From positions 1 through 60,235 of the forward strand of contig NZ_KB889696.1 in NCBI RefSeq assembly GCF_000372745.1: a stretch of 60,235 nucleotides of DNA, read 5' to 3'. Shown here piece by piece: positions 24,789 to 32,643 of the stretch. Position 1 is the stretch's first letter. The number at the start of each line of letters is the position of its first letter. A program made the translations under genes and the position numbers. This stretch comes from Embleya scabrispora DSM 41855 (GTDB taxonomy: Bacteria; Actinomycetota; Actinomycetes; Streptomycetales; Streptomycetaceae). The notes below the pieces were generated by a model. That model was not told where the DNA came from and searched no databases. It worked only from the letters and a program-made list of their open reading frames with translations.

Positions 24789-26288
24789 ATGGCGGGTTCC
24801 GAGGACTCGTGGTGGACGGTGCGTGCTCGGCTGCGGCTGATCTGGGTGCCGTGCGTGGCGGTCATGCTCGCCACCGTCGCCGCGCTCGCGGTGGGACTGA
24901 CCCTGGACGGCGACGCGCGCTCGCGCGGCCTGCTCCTGGTGCTCGGCGGCGATCTGTTGCTCGTGGTCGGGTCGACGGTGCTGATCGAGAGCGCGCTGCG
25001 GCGCACGGTCGAGAGGCCGCTCGCCCGACTGGCCGATCCGGGCCGGGAGCCGCCGCGGGCCGGGCGCTACGACAGCCGCGAGTTCGAGCGGATCGCCGAC
25101 ACCATGGCGACCCTGCGCGACCGGGCCCGGGCCGGCGAGGACCGGGCGCACCGCGATCGGGAGCGGGTCGCCCGGCTGACCGAACTGCTCGCCGAACGGG
25201 ATGGGGCCCTGGAGGGCGAGCGCGAGCGGGCCCGCGACCTGGTCCGCGACCTGGCGGAGCTGCGCGCCCGGGTCGACGAACACGCGCGGCGGGCCCGGCT
25301 GGCCCAGGCCGACCTGGATCGGTTCGCGTACGCCGCGACGCACGACATGCAGGACCCGCTGCGCCGGATCGTCTCGTTCGGCCGGATGCTCCAGGAGCGC
25401 TACGAGGACGTGCTGGATCGGCGCGGCCGGCAGTACATCGACTTCACCATCGACAACGCCCGCCGCCTCCAGATGCTCATCGACGAGATGGTCACCCTCA
25501 CCGAGGTGGGCCGCTCGCGCGCGGAGAGCGTCGAGGTCGATCTGGGCGAACTGGTCCGGCAGACCTGGCTGGACATGGCGGACCAGGTGGAGGACACCGG
25601 CGCCGAACTGGAGCACGGGCGACTGCCGGTGGTCGAGGCCGATCCCGGACTGCTGGCCACGCTGATCCGGCATCTGCTCGGGAACGCGGTGAAGTTCCAG
25701 CGCCCGTACGAGCGGCCGCGGGTGCGCGTCGACGCCGAGCCCGCCGCCGACGGGTGGCGGATCACCGTGACCGACAACGGGATCGGCATCCCCGCCGAGG
25801 CGGCGGAACGGGTGTTCGCGGCCTTCCAACGCCTGCACCCGCGCGAGACGTACACCGGCAGCGGCATCGGACTCGCGATGGCCAAGCGGATCGTCGAACA
25901 GCACGGCGGCCGGATCGCCGTGGACACCGATCACACCGACGGAACCCGGATCGTCTTCACCCTGCCGGGCCGCGTCGACGAACCCGACGAGCCGGGCCCG
26001 GGCGCCGAGTTCGACCCGGACGCCGCACCCGCCGGTCATCCGGTGGATCCGGCCGAAGACGCCGGCCCGACCGGGCCCGCCGAACCCGTCGTCGCGGACT
26101 CCGCAGTCGTTGAACCCGTTCGCTTCACTGATCCGTCGAACCACGAGCCGCTCGCGTACGTTTCCGTTGCATCGGCGCCGCGTGATCGGCCGGCGCCGGG
26201 TACCACGACGGAGGCACCTGATGCGTACGACCGACCCGAACACCGAGACCGGCACCGAACCGACGACCAAAGCGGCACGGACCGGTAG
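24789..26288 (+). CDS. Membrane sensor histidine kinase with extended C-terminus
   Basis: 499 residues. Two membrane helices (about residues 17-38 and 47-67), a HAMP-like/coiled segment (70-175), a phytochrome-type dimerisation box (RFAYAATHDMQDPLRRI, phospho-accepting His185), then an ATPase domain with N box (HLLGNAVKFQ, Asn299), DNGIGIP and SGIGLAMAKRIVEQHGG. No response regulator gene is adjacent, so its partner is elsewhere. The kinase fold ends near residue 395; the last ~100 residues are Pro/Asp-rich, and from about 26100 third positions lose their G/C bias while the frame runs 68 bases into the Rieske gene, suggesting that the natural stop was lost. ATG 24789 follows GGAGAGGGCGGGG. 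Confidence 0.88.
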   Translation: MAGSEDSWWTVRARLRLIWVPCVAVMLATVAALAVGLTLDGDARSRGLLLVLGGDLLLVVGSTVLIESALRRTVERPLARLADPGREPPRAGRYDSREFERIADTMATLRDRARAGEDRAHRDRERVARLTELLAERDGALEGERERARDLVRDLAELRARVDEHARRARLAQADLDRFAYAATHDMQDPLRRIVSFGRMLQERYEDVLDRRGRQYIDFTIDNARRLQMLIDEMVTLTEVGRSRAESVEVDLGELVRQTWLDMADQVEDTGAELEHGRLPVVEADPGLLATLIRHLLGNAVKFQRPYERPRVRVDAEPAADGWRITVTDNGIGIPAEAAERVFAAFQRLHPRETYTGSGIGLAMAKRIVEQHGGRIAVDTDHTDGTRIVFTLPGRVDEPDEPGPGAEFDPDAAPAGHPVDPAEDAGPTGPAEPVVADSAVVEPVRFTDPSNHEPLAYVSVASAPRDRPAPGTTTEAPDAYDRPEHRDRHRTDDQSGTDR

Positions 26289-26760
26289 AGCCGAGCCGAC
26301 CCGGCGGGTCCTGGTCTGCGGCGCCGTCGTGGCCGCCGCCGGTGCGACGCTGGTGGCGTGTGGCAGCGACGACGGCGATTCGAAGGACAAGACCCCCGAG
26401 AGCGCCGGCGGCGAGAAGACGCCCGCGAGTGCCGGCGGCGACAAGTCGCCCACGGGCACCGGCGACGGCAAGACGCTCGGTCCGATCGGCGACGTGCCGG
26501 TCGGCGGCGGCAAGATCTACGACGACGCCAAGGTCGTGGTCACCCAGCCCACCGCCGGCGACTTCAAGGCGTTCACCGCGGTGTGCACCCACCAGCAGTG
26601 CCTGGTCGGCAGTGTCGCCGCCGGCAAGATCAATTGCCCGTGCCACGGCAGCAGCTTCGACGCGAGCACGGGCGCGGTGCTCGGCGGCCCGGCCTCGCGC
26701 CCGCTCGCCGCGAAGCAGATCACGGTGGCCAACGGCCAGGTCGTGCTGAAGCCCGCGTAG
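26221..26760 (+). CDS. Rieske [2Fe-2S] lipoprotein
   Basis: 179 residues. A twin-arginine-like start (EPTRRVLVCGAVVAAAGATL) ends in a lipobox LVAC, so it should be exported folded and lipid-anchored. After a Gly/Ser/Lys-rich linker comes a Rieske domain with both cluster motifs, CTHQQC (CxHxxC) and CPCHGSSF (CxxH), and the closing GPASRPL. Such stand-alone Rieske proteins are common in actinomycetes; the redox partner is unknown. ATG 26221 follows GGAGG at 7 bases and lies inside the tail of the histidine kinase frame, overlapping it by 68 bases. Confidence 0.92.
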   Translation: MRTTDPNTETGTEPTTKAARTGRAEPTRRVLVCGAVVAAAGATLVACGSDDGDSKDKTPESAGGEKTPASAGGDKSPTGTGDGKTLGPIGDVPVGGGKIYDDAKVVVTQPTAGDFKAFTAVCTHQQCLVGSVAAGKINCPCHGSSFDASTGAVLGGPASRPLAAKQITVANGQVVLKPA

Positions 26761-26920
26761 GCCGGACCGGCACCACGCAGCCCCCTGCTTCGGCCCGCGT
26801 AGGCCGGACCCGCACCGCGCGGGTGGTGGATCACCCGCGCGGCTATGGTTTCCGCTCCCGCTTCGTGATTGCGTACCCGAGCCCGTCCCGGGCCAGGACG
26901 CGATCCGGAGGACCCTGCGC

Positions 26921-28117
26921 ATGACGAAGACACCGCCGACCCCGCGACCGAGCCTGGATCTGCTCGACGGCGACTGGTACGCGAACGGCCCCTACCCGGA
27001 CTACGCGTGGTTTCGTGAGCACGAACCCGTCGCCTGGGACGCGGGCAACGAACTGTGGGGCATCTTCCGCCACGCGGACGTCAAGGACGTCGAGGCGCGC
27101 AGCGAGCACTTCGTCAACTCCGACCGGAACAAGGGTGGTTACCGCCCGAACCTGCCCGCCGACCCGGCGATCATCGGCCTGGACAACCCACTGCACAACA
27201 AGCGGCGCAAGCTGGTCAGCAAGTGGTTCACCCCACGCGGCGTGCGCGAGTGGGAGGAGCACGTGCGCGAGACCTGCGTACGGATCCTGGACGCCGCCGT
27301 GGCCAAGGGCACCGTCGAGGTGGTCGGCGACCTCGCGTCCGTGCTGCCCGCGAAGATGATCGGTCGCCTGCTCGGTTTCCCGGACGAGGACTGGCCCAAG
27401 CTGCGTGACTGGTCGGAGCGCACCATCGCACTCGGCGGCGGCCCGCGCTATCTGAGCGAGGACGGCCGGGCCGCGGCGGGCGAGTTCATCCGGTCGGCGC
27501 TGGGGCTGTACGAGACGAAGAAGGCGTGTCCGGCCGACGACGTGATGTCGGTGTGGACCACGGCCCACATCGACGGCGAGCCGGTGGGACCGGCCGACGT
27601 GGCGAGCGACTGCCTGCTGCTGCTCGACGGCGGCGCGGAGACCACCCGCACGGTGATCGCGCGTACCTTCCTGTATCTGCTCGAACACCCGGATCAGTGG
27701 GACCTGCTGCGCGCGGGCGCCGACCTCGCGGTGGCGACGGAGGAGTTCATCAGGTACAGCACACCCATCCACAACATGTGCCGGGTCGCCGTCGGGGACC
27801 AGCGCGTCGGTGACACGGTGATCCCGGACGGACACCAGGTGGTGCTGATGTACGGCTCCGCCAATCGCGACCCGGCGGTGTTCGCCGAGCCCGAGCGATT
27901 CGACGTGACGCGCACACCCAACGACCACATCACCTTCGGCTTCGGCACCCACTTCTGCCTCGGCGCGCCATTGGCCCGGCTGGAGATCCGGGTCTTCTTC
28001 GAGGAGCTGCTCGCCCGGGTGCGCGAGCTGCGGCCGGTCCCGGGCAGCGCGGTGGTACAGATGCCGAACGCCTTCGTATACGGAATCCGCGAGGCACATG
28101 TGCAACTGATCGGCTGA
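26921..28117 (+). CDS. Cytochrome P450
   Basis: 398 residues, a soluble bacterial class I P450. I-helix LDGGAETTRT (residues 236-244), K-helix EEFIRYS with ExxR at 275-278, and the haem loop FGFGTHFCLGAP with Cys346. The sequence, in particular DVASDCLLLLDGGAETTRTV and the LHNKRRKLVSKWFTPRG segment, resembles actinobacterial P450s that oxidise steroid or terpenoid side chains (CYP125/CYP142-like). It needs ferredoxin and reductase, absent here. It lies 9 kb from the catabolic cluster, so a common pathway is possible but not shown. Ribosome site CGGAGGACC before ATG 26921. Confidence 0.93.
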   Translation: MTKTPPTPRPSLDLLDGDWYANGPYPDYAWFREHEPVAWDAGNELWGIFRHADVKDVEARSEHFVNSDRNKGGYRPNLPADPAIIGLDNPLHNKRRKLVSKWFTPRGVREWEEHVRETCVRILDAAVAKGTVEVVGDLASVLPAKMIGRLLGFPDEDWPKLRDWSERTIALGGGPRYLSEDGRAAAGEFIRSALGLYETKKACPADDVMSVWTTAHIDGEPVGPADVASDCLLLLDGGAETTRTVIARTFLYLLEHPDQWDLLRAGADLAVATEEFIRYSTPIHNMCRVAVGDQRVGDTVIPDGHQVVLMYGSANRDPAVFAEPERFDVTRTPNDHITFGFGTHFCLGAPLARLEIRVFFEELLARVRELRPVPGSAVVQMPNAFVYGIREAHVQLIG

Positions 28118-28215
28118 ACCGCCGGCCCGCGGAACCGCTCGACGGCGTTGAACCGGCATTTCCGGGAAAAGGGATGAAGAGGAGTTTTCGCACAGATAAT
28201 CGTTGGGAGGCGACC

Positions 28216-28794
28216 ATGCCGGGCTTGTTGGACGAAGGCATGCCGGTCGATCACCGGCTCGGACAGGTCTACCGATACGGCGGCGGGTTCATGGGACTCG
28301 TGCTGATCACGTTCGGTGTCCTGGGGTTCACGAACAACGTCGGTTTCTTCTCCACCACCGGGCGCCAGGTCGCCGGGATGTCCACCAACGGCGCGCTGAG
28401 CCTGATCTCCGTCGTGGTCGGCGCGATCCTGATCGTCGGCGCGATCATCGGCGGCAACACCGCCTCGACCGTGAACATCGTGGTGGGAACGTTGTTCGTG
28501 ATCAGCGGTTTCGTCAACCTGGGCCTGATGGGCACGCCGGACATCAACTACCTGTCCTTCAAGATGCCGAACGTGATCTTCAGCTTCGTGGTCGGTCTGC
28601 TGGTGATGACGTTCGGCCTGTACGGGAGGGTCAGCGGCCATCTGCCGCACGACAACCCGTACTGGCGCCAGCGCCACCCGGACCGGGCGGCCCGCGAGGA
28701 CGCCTACCGCAGCCGGGCCTCGGTGCTCTCCCGCGACGGGGCATCGGCGGTCGGCAGCGGCCCGTCCCGACACGGCATCGCCGGCAGCCACTAG
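28216..28794 (+). CDS. DUF4383-type four-helix membrane protein
   Basis: 192 residues with four membrane helices (about 20-42, 60-82, 88-110, 120-142 of the ORF) and a cytosolic basic tail (PYWRQRHPDRAAREDAYRSR). The start GQVYRYGGGFMGLVLITFGV and the block LMGTPDINYLSFKMPNVIFS are typical of DUF4383, a family of unknown function in actinobacteria. ATG 28216 follows GGGAGG at 5-6 bases; an upstream in-frame ATG (MKRSFRT) also has a ribosome site, so the exact start is open. A 58-base palindrome follows. Confidence 0.85.
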   Translation: MPGLLDEGMPVDHRLGQVYRYGGGFMGLVLITFGVLGFTNNVGFFSTTGRQVAGMSTNGALSLISVVVGAILIVGAIIGGNTASTVNIVVGTLFVISGFVNLGLMGTPDINYLSFKMPNVIFSFVVGLLVMTFGLYGRVSGHLPHDNPYWRQRHPDRAAREDAYRSRASVLSRDGASAVGSGPSRHGIAGSH

Positions 28795-28829
28795 CTGGGC
28801 CCTGTCCGGCGGACGGGCGACCCCAGGCA

Positions 28830-28887
28830 GGACGCGCATCGGCGCCGGAGGGGCTCGATCGAGCCCCTCCGGCGCCGATGCGCGTCC
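28830..28887. terminator. 58-base perfect palindrome between convergent genes
   Basis: Two 29-base arms without loop (arm begins GGACGCGCATCGGCGCCGGA, centre 28858/28859). It sits 36 bases after the DUF4383 stop and 17 bases before the stop of the convergent EmrB-type gene, so it likely ends both transcripts. Confidence 0.85.
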
Positions 28888-28903
28888 GACATCCCCTGTC
28901 GCC

Positions 28904-30427
28904 TCAGTGGCCCGCGCCGCCCTCCGCGCCCGGCGGACGCTCCCGGCGCGGCATCAGGAACGCGAGTGCCCACGCCGCGGCCAGCGCGAGCGCACTGGCC
29001 GTGAGACCGATCGTGAACGCGTCGTCGAACACCGCGCGCACCGCGTCCGCCCCGTGCGCCGCGCCCACGTTGTCCTCCACGTGGCCAAAGAACAGCGTGC
29101 CGAACAGTGCCACCCCCAGCGCGCCCGCGAGCTGCTGGACCGCGTTGAGCACACCCGAGGCCGAGCCGATCTCGTGGTCGTCGACCCCGGCCAACGCGAT
29201 GCCGAAGAACGGTGCCATCAGCAGTCCGAAGCCGAAGCCGGCGAGCGCCGTGGCCGGCAGCAGGACCCAGGCGTTCACCGGGCCGTCGTGCATCGCGATG
29301 GTGATGCCGATGCCCGCCACCCCGAGCAGGCCGACCAGCAGGCCCGCGTGCAGGACCCGGCGGCCGTACTTGGCGGCAAGCACCGCGCCGGCCAGCCCGG
29401 CGCCGACGGTCGAGCCGAGCGACCACGGGATCAGCGCGAGCGCCGCGTGCGTCGCCGTCCAGCCCAGGCCGACCTGGAGATAGATGCCGAGCACGAGCAT
29501 CAGGCCGATCATCGAGCCGAACATCATCAGGCCGACCGCGAGGGCCCCGGTGAAGGCGCGGTTGCGGAACAGGCTGATCTCCACGAGTGCGTCGCGACCC
29601 GCGCGGCTGCTGTGCACCTCGTACCAGGCGAACAGCGCGAGCACCGGCAGCGAACCGGCCATGCAGGCGAACGTCCAGCCGGGCCAGCCCTGTTCGCGAC
29701 CCTGGACCAACGGGTACACGAGCAGCACCATCGCGGCGGTGACCAGGATCATGCCGACGACGTCCAAGCCCGGCCGGCGCGCACCGGCCGCCGCGGCGGT
29801 GGGTCGGGGCACCACGGTGGCGCCGGCGAAGAAGGCGAACAGTCCCAGCGGCACGTTCACCAGGAACACCGCGCGCCAGCCCAGGCCGAACACGTCGGCG
29901 TCCATCACCACCCCGCCCAGGATCGGACCGAGCACCGCGGCCAGGCCCATCGCCGGACCGAACACCGCGAACGCCGCGCCGACCTCGCGCTCGTCGAACA
30001 TCTCCCGGATCAGCCCGAGCGCCTGCGGCACCATCATCGCGGCGGCCAGGCCCTGCAGGCCGCGGGCGCCGATCAGCATCTCCGGCGATTGCGCGAGGCC
30101 GCACAGCGCCGAGGTGAGGGTGAAGGCGAGCACCCCGCCGAGGAACATCCGACGCCGACCGAGGATGTCGCCCAGCCGGGCGCCGGTGATCAGGAACATC
30201 GCGAACGCCAGCGTGTACGCGGCCGAGAACCACTGGAGGTGGGTCGAGGTGCCGCCGAGGGCGTCCCGGATGCCGGGGCCCGCCACGTTGACGATGGTCG
30301 CGTCGAGCAGGTCCATGATGTCGGCGCCCATGACCACCGCGAGGCCGATCCACCGGAGTGGGTAGGACGCACGGCGCTCCCCCGGCTCGGCCGCGGTCGT
30401 CACCGCCTTGGTGATGTCGGTTTCCAT
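28904..30427 (-). CDS. DHA2 (EmrB/QacA) family MFS drug exporter
   Basis: 507 residues, 14 predicted membrane helices. Motif A is GARLGDILGRRRMFL, motif C-like GPILGG is in helix 5 (PAMGLAAVLGPILGGVVMDA), and motif D1 LLDATIVNVAGPGI is in helix 1, as in EmrB/QacA multidrug exporters. ATG 30427 follows GGGGGAG at 5 bases. It is divergent from a TetR gene with a 200-base intergenic region carrying repeated CGAAC-N3-GTTCG sites, so drug-induced derepression is expected. Physiological substrate unknown. Confidence 0.92.
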   Translation of the reverse strand: METDITKAVTTAAEPGERRASYPLRWIGLAVVMGADIMDLLDATIVNVAGPGIRDALGGTSTHLQWFSAAYTLAFAMFLITGARLGDILGRRRMFLGGVLAFTLTSALCGLAQSPEMLIGARGLQGLAAAMMVPQALGLIREMFDEREVGAAFAVFGPAMGLAAVLGPILGGVVMDADVFGLGWRAVFLVNVPLGLFAFFAGATVVPRPTAAAAGARRPGLDVVGMILVTAAMVLLVYPLVQGREQGWPGWTFACMAGSLPVLALFAWYEVHSSRAGRDALVEISLFRNRAFTGALAVGLMMFGSMIGLMLVLGIYLQVGLGWTATHAALALIPWSLGSTVGAGLAGAVLAAKYGRRVLHAGLLVGLLGVAGIGITIAMHDGPVNAWVLLPATALAGFGFGLLMAPFFGIALAGVDDHEIGSASGVLNAVQQLAGALGVALFGTLFFGHVEDNVGAAHGADAVRAVFDDAFTIGLTASALALAAAWALAFLMPRRERPPGAEGGAGH

Positions 30428-30447
30428 CGTCTCCCCCTGCTGCTCGT

Positions 30448-30587
30448 CGAACACTGCCCGCCGCCGCCGAACACTGATCGCACGCCGCCGGTCCTCGTCC
30501 CTCGAACGCTGTTCGTAGTTCGAACGGCGTTTACTCCACGAACATCGTTTTAGTCGCGAACACTGTTCGCGTCAAGTACAGTGTTCG
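30448..30587. promoter_or_regulatory. Operator array: seven CGAAC-N3-GTTCG sites
   Basis: In the region between the divergent exporter and TetR genes the half-site CGAAC starts at 30448, 30468, 30503, 30521, 30539 and 30557, and an inverted GTTCG half ends at 30587. The last five sites are exactly 18 bases apart. Two are full palindromes: CGAACGCTGTTCG (30503-30515) and CGCGAACACTGTTCGCG (30555-30571). This is what a TetR-type operator series looks like. Confidence 0.75.
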
Positions 30588-30629
30588 TAAAGCCGGATGG
30601 TCGGCGAGGTCGATCGAGGAGGTGGCGCC

Positions 30630-31352
30630 GTGTCCGAGGTTCCCGAAGTACCCGTACCGCCGTGGCGCACGTCGCCCAAAAGTCGCTCTCCGCGCAAGCC
30701 GGCGCTGAGCCAGGAGGCGATCGTCACCGCCGCGCTGGAGATCATCGACGCGGAGGGGCTGGACGCGCTGAGCATGCGCCGGGTCGCCCAGCGCTTCGAC
30801 ACCGGAGCGGCCTCCTTGTACGCGTACGTCGCGAGCAAGGAAGAGCTCGTGGAACTGGTGGTCGACCGGGTCAACGGAGAAGTGCTGATCCCGACTGCGG
30901 ATCCCGACCGCTGGCGCGAGCAACTGCGCGAGGCGATGTTCGCGATCCGCGACGTCTACGCCTCACACCGCGATCTCGGCCGCGCGCTGATCGGCGCGGT
31001 GCCGATCGGGCCGAACTCGCTGGACTCCACGGAGCGGCTGCTGGCGATCCTGCGCGCGGGCGGACTGTCCGCGAAGGTCAGCGCGTTCGCGGCCGATCTG
31101 CTGTCCATGTACACGGTGACGTCCGGCCTGGAAATGGGCGGCCAGAACACCATGCACGGGGCCACCGACGAAGAGCGCGGGGCCTACTACACCCGCGTGC
31201 ACGACTACTTCGCCTCCTTGCCCGCCGCCCGCTTCCCGACCCTGACCTCGCTCGGCGACGCGCTCACCTCCGGAGACGGCGACGAGCGCTTCGCGTTCGG
31301 CATCGACGTGTTGTTGCTCGGCATGGTCGCGTACACCGACCGGGAGTCCTGA
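30630..31352 (+). CDS. TetR-family regulator (TetR/AcrR with TetR_C-like domain)
   Basis: 240 residues. The HTH (QEAIVTAALEIIDAEGLDAL, MRRVAQRFDTGAASLYAYVA) is followed by a ligand domain of the TetR_C type. A Pro/Arg-rich start (PVPPWRTSPKSRSPRKPALS) is typical of actinomycete members. GTG 30630 follows GAGGAGG at 8 bases. It is divergent from the EmrB-type exporter and sits next to the operator array, so it most likely represses the exporter and itself. Its last 148 bases are overlapped on the other strand by the end of the next MFS gene. Confidence 0.9.
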   Translation: MSEVPEVPVPPWRTSPKSRSPRKPALSQEAIVTAALEIIDAEGLDALSMRRVAQRFDTGAASLYAYVASKEELVELVVDRVNGEVLIPTADPDRWREQLREAMFAIRDVYASHRDLGRALIGAVPIGPNSLDSTERLLAILRAGGLSAKVSAFAADLLSMYTVTSGLEMGGQNTMHGATDEERGAYYTRVHDYFASLPAARFPTLTSLGDALTSGDGDERFAFGIDVLLLGMVAYTDRES

Positions 31353-32500
31353 CCGGGCGTCAGGAACCCGGCCAGGACCGGGATCACCGCGCAGATCGTG
31401 TACGCGGTGACATAGCCGCCCGGGCCGCCGATGATCACTCCGAACAGCGGTGGCCCGGCGGCGGCGGTCAGGTTCTGGCCGGTGTTCTGGATGCCCATCA
31501 CCCGTCCCGCCCACGCGCTGCCCGCGAGTTCGGCGACTGCGGTGAACGCCAGTCCGTTCCAGCTCACCGTGGCCACCGAGGCGAGCAGCAGGAAGACGAT
31601 GGCCACCGGCCCGCCGATCGCCGCGGTCAGCGCGAGCGCGCCGACCACCACGGCGTTGACCACGCACAGCGTGCGCATCGGCCGCAGCCGGGAGCCGACC
31701 AGGTCCGACCAGCGGCCGACCGCGATCCGGGTGCCCGCCGCGACCAGTTGCACAGCCGCGAGCAGCCGACCGGCCGCGGTCGCGGTCCACTCGTGCTCGG
31801 AGACCAGATAGTCCGCGGCGAAGGACACCACGACGAACTGGGACACCACCAGCAACGCGCTGGCCGCGTGTATTCGGTACAGGACGGGCGAATCGTAGGG
31901 AGAGGCGGGTCGGGCCGCGCCCAGCGGGCGCGCCGGTCGGGCCGGATCGCGAACGAGCACCGCGACCAGCGCCGCACCCACCACGCACAGCACGGCCGGG
32001 AAGACCAGCGCGGCCCGAAAGCCCGCGTGGGTGCCGATCGGCGGCAACACCAACGCGCCGGCCACCATGCCCAGCGGCTGAGCCATCTGCCGCATGCCCA
32101 TCGCCAGCCCGCGCTGCTCGGGCGCGAACCAGCCCAGCACGACCCGCCCGCTGGCCGCGTTCACGGCCGCCGAGCACGCACCCGCGACCGCGAGCCAACC
32201 GCCCAGCCACACCACGCCGTTGCCCGCCAGGGCCACCGCGATCGCGCCGCCGGCCAACGCCAGGCCCACCGCCATCACCCGGCGCTCGCCCCAGCGATCC
32301 GCCGCCGCGCCCCACAACACCAGGGTCAGCAGCAGACCGAAGGTCGGACACGCCACGACGGTGCCGGCCTGCGCGAGCGACATGCCCTCGTCCGCGCGCA
32401 GCACCGGGACGAGATAGGCGAGGCCGTACAGGAACACGCAACTCGCCAGTTGTGCGCACATCCCGATGGCCAGCATCAGCCAGCGTCGGCTCTCCCCCAT
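31205..32500 (-). CDS. MFS transporter (CynX/NimT-like)
   Basis: 431 residues with twelve membrane segments; the loop GAAADRWGERRVMAVGLALA is MFS motif A, and RGLAMGMRQMAQPLGMVAGA is a typical mid-protein helix pattern of the CynX/nitrate-like group. ATG 32500 follows GGAGG at 8 bases. The membrane part ends near AVIPVLAGFLTP (about 31370); the last ~55 residues (SVYATMPSNN ...) are read antisense to the TetR gene and look like filler, so the original stop codon may have been lost. Substrate unknown. Confidence 0.87.
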   Translation of the reverse strand: MGESRRWLMLAIGMCAQLASCVFLYGLAYLVPVLRADEGMSLAQAGTVVACPTFGLLLTLVLWGAAADRWGERRVMAVGLALAGGAIAVALAGNGVVWLGGWLAVAGACSAAVNAASGRVVLGWFAPEQRGLAMGMRQMAQPLGMVAGALVLPPIGTHAGFRAALVFPAVLCVVGAALVAVLVRDPARPARPLGAARPASPYDSPVLYRIHAASALLVVSQFVVVSFAADYLVSEHEWTATAAGRLLAAVQLVAAGTRIAVGRWSDLVGSRLRPMRTLCVVNAVVVGALALTAAIGGPVAIVFLLLASVATVSWNGLAFTAVAELAGSAWAGRVMGIQNTGQNLTAAAGPPLFGVIIGGPGGYVTAYTICAVIPVLAGFLTPGQDSRSVYATMPSNNTSMPNAKRSSPSPEVSASPSEVRVGKRAAGKEAK

Positions 32501-32643
32501 CGCGCCACCTCCACGTCAATATGTGTGCACATTACAAGCTTTCTCAGAGATTGAGACGAATATCTTGAATCATGAGACATGGCCCATGGAGCAGCATGGG
32601 AACAGGACCACCGCAACACGTTCCACCACTTTGGGGAGGCCAC
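32501..32643. promoter_or_regulatory. Divergent AT-rich promoter region
   Basis: 143 bases between the MFS gene and the P1 hydrolase gene, clearly richer in A/T than its neighbours. It holds the palindrome TGTGCACA (32524-32531) and the inverted repeat TCTCA-N5-TGAGA (about 32542-32556). Both promoters must be here; regulator unknown. Confidence 0.5.

Noticed and set aside
26752-26815. Direct repeat CCCGCGTAGGCCGGACC after the Rieske gene
   Set aside because: Two short copies only, one including the stop codon; probably a small local duplication without function.
28907-30553. 548-codon plus-strand frame opposite the EmrB-type exporter
   Set aside because: Arg/Gln/His-rich translation typical of antisense reading; the minus strand has a clear exporter.
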